A stretch of 64,000 bases of DNA from Lactobacillus gigeriorum DSM 23908 = CRBIP 24.85 (lineage in GTDB: Bacteria; Bacillota; Bacilli; Lactobacillales; Lactobacillaceae), in assembly GCF_000296855.1 (NCBI RefSeq), contig NZ_CAKC01000059.1, forward strand, positions 1-64,000, written 5' to 3'. Position 1 is the stretch's first letter. Each line of letters opens with the position of its first letter. Shown here in pieces: positions 38,023-47,325 of this stretch. Made by a program: the position numbers and the translations under genes. Below the pieces are notes generated by a model. It worked only from the letters and a program-made list of their open reading frames with translations, had not been told where the DNA came from and made no database searches.

Positions 38023-40662
38023 TTATTTGCTTTCCTTCAATTCTTGAATTCTTTCTCTTACTCCTGCCAATTGGCTTTCGTAATCTGCCTTCTTTTCTTT
38101 CTCTTTGGCAACAACAGCTTCAGGAGCATGGGCAACGAAGCCTTCATTGGCTAACTTCTTAGTTGCACGTTCAACCTCAGATACTAATCGTTGTTCTTCG
38201 GCTTCCATTTTTGCAATTTCTTCGTCAACATTTACTAATTCAGCTAAAGGAACAAAAATTTGTGCCCCAGTAATAACTGCTGTCTTAGCTAATTTCGGTG
38301 CCGTAATCTTAGTATCAACTGTTAAATTCTTAGGATGCAAGAAGTTATCAACGTAGTCAGTATTTTCAAGCAAGATTCGCTTATTAGCCTCATCATCTAA
38401 TTGAATCATGATATCAATCGATGAAGAAAGTTGAGCGTTAACTTCCATTCTTATATTTCTTACCGCTTTGATTACTTCAATCAAGAAGGCCATTTGATTA
38501 TCGGCTTCTTCATTATCAAATTCTGGATGAACAGTTGGATACTCTGCCACCATAATTGATTTGCCTTCGTGTGGCATTGATAACCATAATTTTTCAGTTA
38601 CAAATGGCATAATTGGATGAAGCATACGAAGAATTTGATCAAGAATCCAAATTAAATTATCTTGTTTTCTTTGCTTTAATTCCTCGTCATTACCATTTAA
38701 TGCGACCTTACTAATTTCAATGTACCAGTCACAGAAATCGTTCCAAATAAAGTTATATGCTTCACGACCAGCTTCACCAAATTGATATTCGTCAAATAAA
38801 CGGTTTACTTCTTTAACGGTATGATTCAAGCGATCAAAAATCCAGCTATCTGCTAAATCAAACTTGCTAGTATCTGGAAGATGCGCAGGCTTCGCATTCT
38901 CTGGCAAGTTCATAATCACGAATCTAGATGCATTCCAAATCTTGTTGATAAAATTCCAAGCTGCTGATAATTTCTTAGGATCATATCTTGTATCTTGTCC
39001 AGGAGCGGTACCGTTCAATAAGAACCAACGTAACGCATCTGCACCATACTTGTCAACAACATCCATTGGATCTACCCCATTGCCTAGGGACTTAGACATT
39101 TTTCTTCCTTCTGGATCACGCATTAATCCGTGAAGAACAACATCATTAAATGGTCGCTTATTAGTAAAATGCAAGCTTTGGAAAATCATTCTTGAAACCC
39201 AGAAGAAAATAATATCGTATCCAGTAACAAGAGCATTAGTTGGGAAATAACGTTTAAAATCTTCAGACTTTTCATCTGGCCAACCTAATGTTGAAAATGG
39301 CCACAAAGCACTAGAGAACCAAGTATCCAAAACGTCTGGATCTTGTTCCCAGCTTTCTATATCCTTAGGTGCCTCTACACCAACATATGTTTCACCAGTT
39401 TGTTTATTGTACCAAGCCGGAATTCGATGACCCCACCACAATTGACGTGAAATAACCCAATCATGAACATTTTCCATCCAATGATTTAAAGTTTGTTCGA
39501 ATCTTTCAGGAACGAAGTTTACCTTTCCTTCGCTCTTTTGATTTTCAAGAACTCGATCAGCTAAAGGCTTCATCTTAACAAACCATTGCTTGGAAAGGCG
39601 AGGTTCTACTTGTACTCCTGATCTTTCTGAGTGACCAACAGAGTGAACGATTGGTTCAATCTTGATCAAATATCCAGCTTCATCAAGATCTTTAACCAAA
39701 GCTTCACGACAGTCAAAACGATCCATGCCAGCATATTTGCTACATTCTTCATTCATAGTGCCGTTATCATTCATGACATTGATTCGTTTCAAATTATGAC
39801 GATTACCTACTAGGAAGTCATTAGGGTCATGTGCAGGAGTGATTTTTACTAAACCAGTTCCAAATTCAGGATCAACATGTTGGTCTTCAATAATAGGAAT
39901 ATGACGACCAACTAATGGCAAGACCAATTCTTTTCCAACAAGATCCTTGTATCTTTCATCTCCAGGAGCTACAGCAACTGCAGTATCACCGAACATCGTT
40001 TCAGGACGGGTAGTTGCAATTTCTACAAAGCCAGAACCATCAGCAAATGGATATTTAATGTGGTAAAATGCTCCCTTGTCGTCCTTGTGAATAACTTCAA
40101 TATCACTTAGAGCCGTTTCAAGTTTTGGATCCCAATTGATAATGTATTCACCACGATAAATCAGGCCTTCATTATAAAGTTGAACAAAAACTTTCTTAAC
40201 TGCTTGAGAAAGTCCTTTATCAAGGGTAAAGCGTTCACGAGAATAATCAAGCGATAGACCCATTTTTGCCCATTGACCTTTGATAATGTTGGCATATTCA
40301 TCTTTCCAGTCCCAAACTTGCTTTAAAAACTTTTCTCGTCCTAATTCATGACGATCTAAGCCTTGTTCGCGCAAACGTGCTTCAACTTTAGCTTGGGTGG
40401 CAATACCAGCATGGTCCATTCCTGGAAGATACAAGGTGTCGTATCCTTGCATTCTCTTCAAACGAATTAAAGTATCTTGAATCGCTGTATCCCAAGCATG
40501 TCCCAAGTGCAACTTACCAGTTACATTTGGTGGGGGAATAACAATTGCATATGGGTGAGCCTTTTTATCACCAGATGGCTTAAAAAGGTCTTCATCTAAC
40601 CAGGTTTGATATCTACCCTTTTCAACCTCATTAGGATTGTATTTAGGTGCTAATTCTGTCAT
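38023..40662 (-). CDS. valS: valyl-tRNA synthetase
   Basis: Class I synthetase for tRNA-Val with an editing domain. 879 residues: [14 protein letters not shown] near 43-56 (HLGH), KMSKS near 527 and the C-terminal coiled coil ([13 protein letters not shown] near 810). ATG with TGGAGG upstream; controlled by a T-box leader. valS-folC is a conserved Bacilli pair. Confidence 0.98.
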   Translation of the reverse strand: MTELAPKYNPNEVEKGRYQTWLDEDLFKPSGDKKAHPYAIVIPPPNVTGKLHLGHAWDTAIQDTLIRLKRMQGYDTLYLPGMDHAGIATQAKVEARLREQGLDRHELGREKFLKQVWDWKDEYANIIKGQWAKMGLSLDYSRERFTLDKGLSQAVKKVFVQLYNEGLIYRGEYIINWDPKLETALSDIEVIHKDDKGAFYHIKYPFADGSGFVEIATTRPETMFGDTAVAVAPGDERYKDLVGKELVLPLVGRHIPIIEDQHVDPEFGTGLVKITPAHDPNDFLVGNRHNLKRINVMNDNGTMNEECSKYAGMDRFDCREALVKDLDEAGYLIKIEPIVHSVGHSERSGVQVEPRLSKQWFVKMKPLADRVLENQKSEGKVNFVPERFEQTLNHWMENVHDWVISRQLWWGHRIPAWYNKQTGETYVGVEAPKDIESWEQDPDVLDTWFSSALWPFSTLGWPDEKSEDFKRYFPTNALVTGYDIIFFWVSRMIFQSLHFTNKRPFNDVVLHGLMRDPEGRKMSKSLGNGVDPMDVVDKYGADALRWFLLNGTAPGQDTRYDPKKLSAAWNFINKIWNASRFVIMNLPENAKPAHLPDTSKFDLADSWIFDRLNHTVKEVNRLFDEYQFGEAGREAYNFIWNDFCDWYIEISKVALNGNDEELKQRKQDNLIWILDQILRMLHPIMPFVTEKLWLSMPHEGKSIMVAEYPTVHPEFDNEEADNQMAFLIEVIKAVRNIRMEVNAQLSSSIDIMIQLDDEANKRILLENTDYVDNFLHPKNLTVDTKITAPKLAKTAVITGAQIFVPLAELVNVDEEIAKMEAEEQRLVSEVERATKKLANEGFVAHAPEAVVAKEKEKKADYESQLAGVRERIQELKESK

Positions 40663-40676
40663 TAAAAATCCTCCAT

Positions 40677-40900
40677 AAAAAAAGTCCTAGACAATATTTG
40701 TCTAGGACGATTATCTACCGCGGTACCACCTATAATTAAACATAAAAATGTTTCACTCATAAACGATAACGGCGTAAAGTGACCGGATTAACCTACTAAT
40801 TTCAGCTAATCAGCTATCAAGCTACAAATCAACTCTCCAACCTCTCAGCAAACTGGTTGTTCTCTGTAAATTAACGAGTGATCCCTCTTGATCATTGCTT
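40677..40900 (-). promoter_or_regulatory. T-box leader of valS
   Basis: Minus-strand T-box core AGGTGGTACCGCGG (40717-40730), followed by a terminator (GTCCTAGACAA / TTGTCTAGGAC, then seven T; 40677-40708). Upstream lies a Stem I-like region with GCTGAGAGGTTG and a possible base helix. I could not place the valine specifier codon with confidence; the tRNA is inferred from the gene. Confidence 0.92.
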
Positions 40901-40908
40901 TGTGTAAG

Positions 40909-40936
40909 ATTATAGCATGTTATTAACAGCTGTTAA
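40909..40936 (-). promoter_or_regulatory. valS promoter
   Basis: TTAACA, 16 bases, TGC-TATAAT (extended -10) on the minus strand, directly before the T-box leader. Confidence 0.75.
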
Positions 40937-40948
40937 AGCTTTAATTTT

Positions 40949-41653
40949 TTATCCAACAATGTCATCTTTGGTTATTTCTACATATTCACCACGCTTAAGC
41001 GTTAATGGCAAGGTCAAATTTCCCATAGTTAATCGGTTTAGCTCTAACACCTTCATTCCCACTGCTAAAAACATCCGCTTAACTTGATGATACTTTCCTT
41101 CAACAATTTTGATCTCAATTCGAGCCAGTTTCTTCTCTTCGTTAACCTGCAAGATTTTCAACTTAGCAGGTCGTAATTTTGTTCCATCCGGTAAAATTAA
41201 GCCAGATGAAAATTCATCAATTGTGCCGATAGTCGGTATTCCGGAAATAAGTGCCTCATAAGTTTTTTCAACATGTTTTTTGGGTGATAACAATTGATGA
41301 TTCAATTGTCCATCATTGGTTATCAGTAATAGTCCTGTAGTATCTTTATCTAGCCTACCAACAGGTGCTAGCCCACGATAGCGATCTGAAGGCTTGAGCA
41401 AATCTATAACTGTTTTTTGATACAAATCCTCTGTAGCTGATAAAACACCTTTAGGTTTATTCATCAAGAAATAATGCAGTGCCTGATATGCAATTTGTTT
41501 GCCTGCAACTTCAATTTTATCCTCTTCCACCACTTGGGTTTTAGGCGAAATTACGATTTCACCATTTAGTTTAACTTGTTTGCTCTTTAACAGATTATGA
41601 ACTTCTTTTCTTGATCCCAAATTCATATCTGCTAAGTATTTGTCAATTCGCAT
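40949..41653 (-). CDS. RsuA-family rRNA pseudouridine synthase
   Basis: 234 residues: an N-terminal S4 domain (RIDKYLADMNLGSRKEVHNLL) and a catalytic domain with the family motif GRLDKDTTGLLL near 99-110, containing the essential Asp. The size fits the 16S U516 enzyme RsuA, but RluB/RluE relatives are similar. ATG 41653 has GAGG 5 bases upstream, directly after a terminator. A TATAAT embedded in the thiI stop probably drives it. Confidence 0.88.
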   Translation of the reverse strand: MRIDKYLADMNLGSRKEVHNLLKSKQVKLNGEIVISPKTQVVEEDKIEVAGKQIAYQALHYFLMNKPKGVLSATEDLYQKTVIDLLKPSDRYRGLAPVGRLDKDTTGLLLITNDGQLNHQLLSPKKHVEKTYEALISGIPTIGTIDEFSSGLILPDGTKLRPAKLKILQVNEEKKLARIEIKIVEGKYHQVKRMFLAVGMKVLELNRLTMGNLTLPLTLKRGEYVEITKDDIVG

Positions 41654-41667
41654 AAAATCCTCAAAAA

Positions 41668-41690
41668 AACTAGTAGCGAAGCTACTAGTC
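41668..41690 (-). terminator. terminator after thiI
   Basis: ACTAGTAGC / GCTACTAGT stem with a three-base loop, followed by TTTTTTT and then at once the ribosome site of the pseudouridine synthase. Confidence 0.88.
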
Positions 41691-41695
41691 CTTCA

Positions 41696-41704
41696 ATTAT
41701 AACA
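41696..41704 (-). promoter_or_regulatory. extended -10 at the thiI stop
   Basis: TGT-TATAAT overlaps the last codon and stop of thiI. Its predicted start (near 41689) coincides with the first base of the terminator hairpin. No good -35. Confidence 0.5.
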
Positions 41705-42917
41705 AGTCCGTATCTTCCGAAGAAGAAACGTCTAAGAATTTCTGATTTGCTCTAATTTGCGTGATCTGAATGCCAGCAAGTGCTCTTTCAATCAAACCTT
41801 CAACATCCAATCTAGCCTCATATTCACGAGCCTTATCCAATTTTGGTTTGGTTTTGGGACGAGGTGGAGCGAATATTGTGCAACAGTCTTCAAACGGTTC
41901 GATTGACAAATCAAAAGTACCAATTTTTTCAGCCAAAGCAATAATCTCAGTCTTGTCCATCGTTACTACAGGTCGTAAAACTGGTGTGGTTGTCACATCA
42001 TTGATTGCAGTCATTGATTCAAGTGTCTGTGAAGCAACTTGGCCAACTGATTCACCGTTAAAGATCGCTAATCCCCCACGTTTTTTGCGAATAATGTCTG
42101 CAAGTCTGAGCATGAAACGACGCTGAACAGTCATCAAATAACCTTCTGGCAATTTTTCCTTGATAGTTTCCTGAATTTCAGCAAAAGGAACCGCAATAAA
42201 ATTAATTTTGCCAGCATAATTTGCTAAAATTCCTGTCAATTCCTTAGCCTTAGCCAATGCCTTTTCAGTCGTATATGGCGGACTAAAGAAGTGGACCATT
42301 TCAATTTCAACTCCACGTTTCAAAGCTAAGTATGAGGCAACTGGAGAATCGATTCCTCCAGAAAGCATCATAACGGCTTTGCCAGCAGTTCCTACTGGCA
42401 TACCACCTGCACCATGAAGCAATTGGTTAGAAATGTAGACCGCATCTTGTCTTACCTCAATGCGTAAAACAAGATCTGGATGTTTCATTTCAGCTTTAAT
42501 GTCAGGAATATGATCAAAAATGTGATCTCCGACCATTGAATTAAGTTGATTGGTATCATATTCAAACTTGTGGTCGGCACGCTTAGTATTAACTTTAAAA
42601 GTCATCCCCGTTTGATAAATGGCTTCCATCAATTCAAGTGATGTTTTTTCGATCGCTTCAAGAGTTTTTTCTGTCTTGATTACCGGAGAATAAGTTTGAA
42701 TTCCGAATACTTTTTTCAAACGATTATTAATTTCTTCAAATGGCGCATCATTTAAAACGATATGCATCCGATCGTGCTTAGGGTGAATTTCAACCATTGG
42801 AAAGTCAGATAAAACTCGATTTACATTGCTTGCTAATTTAGCAATAAAATCTTTTCTGTTCTTTCCTTTAGTCGATAATTCACCATATCTGATCATGATT
42901 TCAGTATATTTAACCAT
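41697..42917 (-). CDS. thiI: tRNA 4-thiouridine synthase ThiI
   Basis: Makes s4U8 in tRNA, and in some bacteria supplies sulfur for thiamine. 406 residues: N-terminal ferredoxin-like and THUMP domains (about 1-165), PP-loop SGGIDSPVA near 183 and the Cys pair in [11 protein letters not shown] near 340. The rhodanese domain found in the enterobacterial enzyme is absent, as usual in Gram-positives. ATG 42917 has AAGGG 8 bases upstream; the longer frame overlapping the desulfurase is not used. Paired with the desulfurase 1 base upstream. Confidence 0.95.
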   Translation of the reverse strand: MVKYTEIMIRYGELSTKGKNRKDFIAKLASNVNRVLSDFPMVEIHPKHDRMHIVLNDAPFEEINNRLKKVFGIQTYSPVIKTEKTLEAIEKTSLELMEAIYQTGMTFKVNTKRADHKFEYDTNQLNSMVGDHIFDHIPDIKAEMKHPDLVLRIEVRQDAVYISNQLLHGAGGMPVGTAGKAVMMLSGGIDSPVASYLALKRGVEIEMVHFFSPPYTTEKALAKAKELTGILANYAGKINFIAVPFAEIQETIKEKLPEGYLMTVQRRFMLRLADIIRKKRGGLAIFNGESVGQVASQTLESMTAINDVTTTPVLRPVVTMDKTEIIALAEKIGTFDLSIEPFEDCCTIFAPPRPKTKPKLDKAREYEARLDVEGLIERALAGIQITQIRANQKFLDVSSSEDTDLL

Positions 42918-42918
42918 A

Positions 42919-44079
42919 TTATTTCCCTTCCAAATGATTAATTTGTGCAAAATGCTGATATATCTGATCGAATTCGGCAATAAATTTGTCTGCTTCTTCT
43001 AAAGTATTTGTTTCATCAAAGCTCAATCTAATTGCACTGGTAGCAATTTTATCTGGAACTTTCATCGAAACTAACGTACTTGCCTCATCAGCAGTTTTTG
43101 AAGCACACGCTGAAGTCGTAGAAGTAAAAATATCTCTACTTTCTAATGTATGAACTAAAGTCTCTCCTCTAATCCCTTCAAGAGCAAAGCAAAGAATGTG
43201 TGGTGCAAAGTCTTCACTAATTGGCGAAAAGATATCTATTCCAGGTTTACTTTCCAAATATGAAACTATTTTTGCTTTAATAGCAGCTTCATGGCTTGCT
43301 TTTTCAGTTTCATCTGTCAACAACAGACGGATTGCTTTAGCCATTGCCGCAATCGCAGGCAAATTTTCAGTTCCAGAACGTAATCCTTTTTCTTGTCCCC
43401 CACCATGATGAAGTGGTTCAAGCATTTTTCCTTCTTTTTTATATAAAACGCCAATACCACGCGGAGCATGAAATTTATGAGCAGATAAACTGAGCAAATC
43501 AACTCTTGGTGTGAATACTTTTTGCCAAATATCCTTTCCAAGTGCTTGGACATTATCAACATGGAAATGTATATTTGGATAATTTTCAAGCAAATCACTT
43601 ATTTCATCGATTGGCTGAATTGCCCCAACTTCATTATTTACACCCATGACGGAAACTAAGGTAGTATCTGAATCAAGTGCATTTCTTAAATCAGCTATAT
43701 TTACTCGCCCATTTTTATCAACTGGTAAGCAAGTAACTCTATAGCCCAACTTTTCTAATGAAGTAAATGCGTTCGCTACCGAAGCGTGTTCAACGCTTGA
43801 AGTAATTATATGCTTTCCAAATTCACGTTTAGCAATAGCTGTACCCTTTATCGCAGTATTGTTAGATTCGGTTCCTCCAGAAGTAAAAAATATTTCATGG
43901 GCCTTTACTCCTAGTAAGTCCGCAATTTGTTTACGCGAGGCTTCAAGCAATTGATGAGCTCGATTACCCATTTGATGCAAACTAGATGGATTCCCCCAGA
44001 TATCTAATGCTACTTTATCATAAGTAGCCAATACTGTTTTATCTATTCTTGTTGTGGCGCTGTTATCAAAATAAATCAA
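42919..44079 (-). CDS. cysteine desulfurase (ThiI-associated)
   Basis: A second PLP cysteine desulfurase, 386 residues. It opens IYFDNSATT, has the PLP lysine in [12 protein letters not shown] near 202 and the active-site Cys in [12 protein letters not shown] near 325. It corresponds to Bacillus NifZ, which donates sulfur to ThiI. The start is a TTG at 44079 with AAAGGAGA upstream. The ribosome site follows a terminator hairpin without a gap; a promoter lies upstream of that hairpin. Confidence 0.94.
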   Translation of the reverse strand: MIYFDNSATTRIDKTVLATYDKVALDIWGNPSSLHQMGNRAHQLLEASRKQIADLLGVKAHEIFFTSGGTESNNTAIKGTAIAKREFGKHIITSSVEHASVANAFTSLEKLGYRVTCLPVDKNGRVNIADLRNALDSDTTLVSVMGVNNEVGAIQPIDEISDLLENYPNIHFHVDNVQALGKDIWQKVFTPRVDLLSLSAHKFHAPRGIGVLYKKEGKMLEPLHHGGGQEKGLRSGTENLPAIAAMAKAIRLLLTDETEKASHEAAIKAKIVSYLESKPGIDIFSPISEDFAPHILCFALEGIRGETLVHTLESRDIFTSTTSACASKTADEASTLVSMKVPDKIATSAIRLSFDETNTLEEADKFIAEFDQIYQHFAQINHLEGK

Positions 44080-44097
44080 AAAAACGTCTCCTTTAAA

Positions 44098-44117
44098 AAA
44101 CGGTCATTCGACCGTTT
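44098..44117 (-). terminator. terminator after ezrA, inside the desulfurase leader
   Basis: AAACGGTC / GACCGTTT stem with a 4-base loop and TTTTTT tail, followed at once by AAAGGAGA. Confidence 0.82.
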
Positions 44118-44129
44118 AATGACTTTTAA

Positions 44130-44158
44130 ATTGTAACTTAAATAATCACTTGCTTCAA
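44130..44158 (-). promoter_or_regulatory. promoter of desulfurase-thiI
   Basis: TTGAAG, 17 bases, TACAAT on the minus strand, between the ezrA stop and the terminator hairpin. The predicted start, near 44123, lies 6 bases before the hairpin. Confidence 0.65.
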
Positions 44159-45874
44159 TTATTTGGTGCTAAGTTCCGAGTAATAAGCGTTTTCAAGACG
44201 CTGGTATGATCCTGGCTCAACTTTTTCAATTGCTGTAGCAATCGTATCAAGTGCTTCCTTATAATTAAAATCAACTTGATACATTTGCGTAGCTGCTTGC
44301 TGAGCTTTTTTGACTGCATCATTATCAGCAAACTTATTTGAATATGTCATTGTTAATTCCACCAAATTAGCAGAATTAATAATATCATCAGCTTCTCGTT
44401 TCAAGCGCTCTACATCATCAGAAATTTGAATTAATTCTGTAGAAATTTTCTCCATATTAATTCTAACTTGATCAAGTTCTTGGCTTACCTTTTTAATTTC
44501 ATTTACAACTAAAGTATACATTTGAATGAAACTTTCAGGACTACCAGGTAAATGACGTCGCTTTAATCGCCGATATACCAATGAAACTTCTTGTTTAAAT
44601 TGCTTGACCGAATCTATTGCCACACTTTCCGAATCGTATAATCCATCAACGTTTTGGGACATTTCCTGTTCTTCTTCAGCAATTTTACGTAGACGTTCCA
44701 TCATTGCGATCCAAGAATTTTCAATCTCCGAATATACCCCTTTGCCATCGGCAATATTTTGCGTATCAATTGTAAACTGATGCCCCATATTGGTAATTTC
44801 TTTAGTTAACCGTTTGCTTTTATCTAATTCACCATGAGTCAGCTCATAGCTTTCATCGATATGGCGTAACTTTTCTACTAGCTGCTGTGAAGCAATTTGT
44901 TGACGATTAATTGCTGTAAAAACTTTTTCACGATTTTTTTCTACAAAAGGACGAGCTTTATATTCTTTAGTTAAAATTCCGTACAAAGCATCAATTTTGG
45001 TAGCGATCTTCTTGTTCTTTTCATTAAGAGCTTGAACTTTTAATTCACTCAATAGGCTTCTGGACGCATCAATGTCATCATGAATTCCCTTGATTTCATT
45101 TAAAAAATTAACTTCCGTAATGCTATACTTTTCACTTAACATTTTTCGATAAGCATCGGCCAACTCTCTAAGCTGATCTTGGAAAACTGTTTCTAATTGA
45201 TGGTGAGCTGCCTTTATTTTAGGTAGTTGCTCGTCTAAATTAGCGAGTGCAATTTTAATTTTGCTCAAAACTCGCTTAGCCTCTACGTGATCCCCTTGAG
45301 ATGATAAATTCTTAGCTTCTTCAAAATCACTTTCCATTTCAGCTAAATCATCTTCAATTTGGTCAAGTGCTGTACCATAATCAAATGAATCTGCCAAAAC
45401 CATCTTTCTTTGTGAGCGATATGTCTTAAGTAAAGCATCATACTGAACTTGGTTTTCCCGATTAGATTCTAGTAACTCACTAAATACATCCTTGGTATTT
45501 TTAGCATCTTCAAAAGTTGGTAAAATTATATCTTGAGCCTGTCTGATGCTTTTTCTCGCCTTAAATAAACGATATGAAGCGCTATCTTTACCAGCTTCAG
45601 TTACTAATTTTTCTACTTGAGGTATTTTATTTGTCATTGCATCTTGGAAACTTTTCTTCCAAGTGTTCAATGTAGTTAAGCTTTCACCAGCTAAATCCAT
45701 TTTATCCAATCGAGTAATATCTCGATCTAATTGCATACCCTTGATCGTTGCAATTTTTTGATCAATAGCATCTAACTCCTTCAATTGCTTGCGGTTCATC
45801 CACAACAACAAAGCAATGAGTACAAAAATTATGATTACAATTGCTATAACAATTAACGTCTGTAATGATGACAT
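44159..45874 (-). CDS. ezrA: septation ring regulator EzrA
   Basis: 571 residues: an N-terminal membrane helix (about 5-25) with the bulk as cytoplasmic spectrin-like coiled coils. It restrains FtsZ assembly away from midcell and links to PBP1 in Bacilli. No enzymatic motif. ATG start, monocistronic, divergent from rpsD as in other lactobacilli and Bacillus. Confidence 0.95.
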   Translation of the reverse strand: MSSLQTLIVIAIVIIIFVLIALLLWMNRKQLKELDAIDQKIATIKGMQLDRDITRLDKMDLAGESLTTLNTWKKSFQDAMTNKIPQVEKLVTEAGKDSASYRLFKARKSIRQAQDIILPTFEDAKNTKDVFSELLESNRENQVQYDALLKTYRSQRKMVLADSFDYGTALDQIEDDLAEMESDFEEAKNLSSQGDHVEAKRVLSKIKIALANLDEQLPKIKAAHHQLETVFQDQLRELADAYRKMLSEKYSITEVNFLNEIKGIHDDIDASRSLLSELKVQALNEKNKKIATKIDALYGILTKEYKARPFVEKNREKVFTAINRQQIASQQLVEKLRHIDESYELTHGELDKSKRLTKEITNMGHQFTIDTQNIADGKGVYSEIENSWIAMMERLRKIAEEEQEMSQNVDGLYDSESVAIDSVKQFKQEVSLVYRRLKRRHLPGSPESFIQMYTLVVNEIKKVSQELDQVRINMEKISTELIQISDDVERLKREADDIINSANLVELTMTYSNKFADNDAVKKAQQAATQMYQVDFNYKEALDTIATAIEKVEPGSYQRLENAYYSELSTK

Positions 45875-45900
45875 TATCTTAATCCTCCGAAACTATCACC

Positions 45901-45909
45901 ATTATACCA
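45901..45909 (-). promoter_or_regulatory. ezrA extended -10 promoter
   Basis: TGG-TATAAT on the minus strand, 27 bases before the ezrA start; the -35 is not clear. Confidence 0.65.
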
Positions 45910-45947
45910 AAATAGGAGCTAAAAACGCCCACTTCAAATAATTTTTA

Positions 45948-45976
45948 TTGATTTATTATAGCAAACTAACTATAAT
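45948..45976 (+). promoter_or_regulatory. rpsD promoter
   Basis: TTGATT, 17 bases, TATAAT; predicted start near 45983, at the head of a structured leader of about 175 bases. Confidence 0.75.
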
Positions 45977-45978
45977 GA

Positions 45979-46159
45979 TTGGAGTGTAAAATATTTGCAG
46001 CCTTAAGCGACAAGAACGTCAACATCTTGATACGTAACTAGTGAATGAGTACCCTTTGCTGCAAAAGGTGAAAATCAAAATCGAGATGCACGAATGTTGA
46101 GCTTAATTTGTAATATTTTACTCCAAAAATTTTATTTAGTAATTTTATGGAGGATTTTT
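45979..46159 (+). promoter_or_regulatory. structured rpsD (S4) leader
   Basis: A long untranslated leader closed by a long-range helix: TTGGAGTGTAAAATATT (45979-45995) with AATATTTTACTCCAA (46112-46126), two bases bulged. In Bacillus, S4 represses its own message through a leader structure at this place, so this is the expected autoregulatory element. A frame open through it from 46094 is not coding. Confidence 0.7.
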
Positions 46160-46771
46160 ATGTCAAGATATACAGGTCCAAGTTGGAAGCGTTCAAGAAG
46201 ATTAGGTATCTCACTTTCAGGTACTGGCAAGGAACTTTCACGTCGTAATTATGCACCGGGTCAACACGGTCCTAACTCACGTGGTCGTTTGTCAGAATAT
46301 GGTGAACAATTACACGAAAAGCAAAAGTTACGTTGGATGTTCGGTCTTAACGAACGTCAATTTAGAACTATGTTTGTTCGTGCCGGTAAGATTCGTGAAG
46401 GCGAACACGGTACTAACTTCATGATTTTGCTTGAACGTCGTTTGGACAATGTTGTTTACCGTTTAGGTTTAGCTACTACTAGAGAACAAGCTAGACAATT
46501 GGTAAACCACGGTCACATTACTGTTGATGGTAAGCGTGTTGACATTCCTTCATACGAAGTTAAAGTTGGTCAAACTATTAGCTTGAAGGAAAAGTCAAAG
46601 AACTTGCAACAAGTTAATGATGCTCTTGAAGCAGCAACTTCACGACCATCATTCGTTACTTTCGACGAAAACAAGATGGAAGGTTCTTTAGTTCGTTTAC
46701 CAGAACGTGACGAAATGGAACCAAACATTAACGAAGCCCTTGTTGTTGAATGGTACAACAAGTTACTTTAA
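46160..46771 (+). CDS. rpsD: 30S ribosomal protein S4
   Basis: 203 residues, full length. The N-terminal domain has no zinc-binding cysteines (the C-minus form), and the S4 RNA-binding domain occupies about 93-155 ([22 protein letters not shown]). S4 starts 16S folding and assembly. ATG 46160 is fixed by GGAGG 7 bases upstream and by the family start SRYTGPSWK. Monocistronic with its own terminator. Confidence 0.98.
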   Translation: MSRYTGPSWKRSRRLGISLSGTGKELSRRNYAPGQHGPNSRGRLSEYGEQLHEKQKLRWMFGLNERQFRTMFVRAGKIREGEHGTNFMILLERRLDNVVYRLGLATTREQARQLVNHGHITVDGKRVDIPSYEVKVGQTISLKEKSKNLQQVNDALEAATSRPSFVTFDENKMEGSLVRLPERDEMEPNINEALVVEWYNKLL

Positions 46772-46794
46772 TACTTGTTTTTATGTATTATCTC

Positions 46795-46830
46795 AAAAGC
46801 CTTCCCCTCTTCTGTGGGGAGGCTTTTTTG
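46795..46830 (+). terminator. terminator of rpsD
   Basis: AAAAGCCTTCCCC / GGGGAGGCTTTT stem (one wobble) with TTTTTT, running into the next promoter. Confidence 0.9.
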
Positions 46831-46837
46831 ATATAAT
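46829..46837 (+). promoter_or_regulatory. extended -10 promoter of DUF1694-rarA
   Basis: TGA-TATAAT begins in the T-run of the rpsD terminator; predicted start near 46844, leaving about 10 bases before ATG 46855, just enough for the GAGGTGA ribosome site. Confidence 0.65.
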
Positions 46838-46854
46838 GCTTTTGAGGTGATTAA

Positions 46855-47325
46855 ATGTCAGAAGATTTAAACAAACGTCTAGAGCAAGCTGCTCAAGGAA
46901 TTACTCCTCAAACCAGACCTGACGAAAGACGCAGATTTTTGGGATCTCTTAGAGAACGTTGCTTAATTCGAATCGATAATACAGAAATAAATAATGAAGA
47001 ACTAACCAATCTATTTTTGACTCACTTAGACGATTATCAAGGCTATAGTATTCTTATAAATGGAAACATCTCAAATAATCGTTTTTTAAATAAGCTCGAA
47101 GCTCAAGCAAGTAAAAAAAATATTCCTTTTACACTCGTCAACAATGAAACAGCAAAAACTGGTCCAACAGATACTGCTGTACTAGTTGTTGCTAAAGATG
47201 CAATCAACCGAATGAGAATCGAAATCTCCCAAGTCTATGCACCTGAACTTCCAAAAGAACAGTTAACAGCACCTAAGAAACAAAAGACGAGTTTTTGGCA
47301 TCGATTATTTAGAGGTGAAAACTAA
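46855..47325 (+). CDS. DUF1694 (YueI-like) protein
   Basis: 156 soluble residues. The block RPDERRRFLGSLRERC near 20-35 and the alternation of strand and helix afterwards fit the DUF1694 family, whose function is unknown. A basic tail (PKKQKTSFWHRLF) closes it and might touch the membrane or nucleic acid. ATG with GAGGTGA immediately upstream. The stop overlaps the rarA start (TAATG). Confidence 0.85.
   Translation: MSEDLNKRLEQAAQGITPQTRPDERRRFLGSLRERCLIRIDNTEINNEELTNLFLTHLDDYQGYSILINGNISNNRFLNKLEAQASKKNIPFTLVNNETAKTGPTDTAVLVVAKDAINRMRIEISQVYAPELPKEQLTAPKKQKTSFWHRLFRGEN

Noticed and set aside
46094-46159. Upstream extension of rpsD by 22 codons
   Set aside because: It lies in the structured leader; the ribosome site and the family N-terminus fix the start at 46160.
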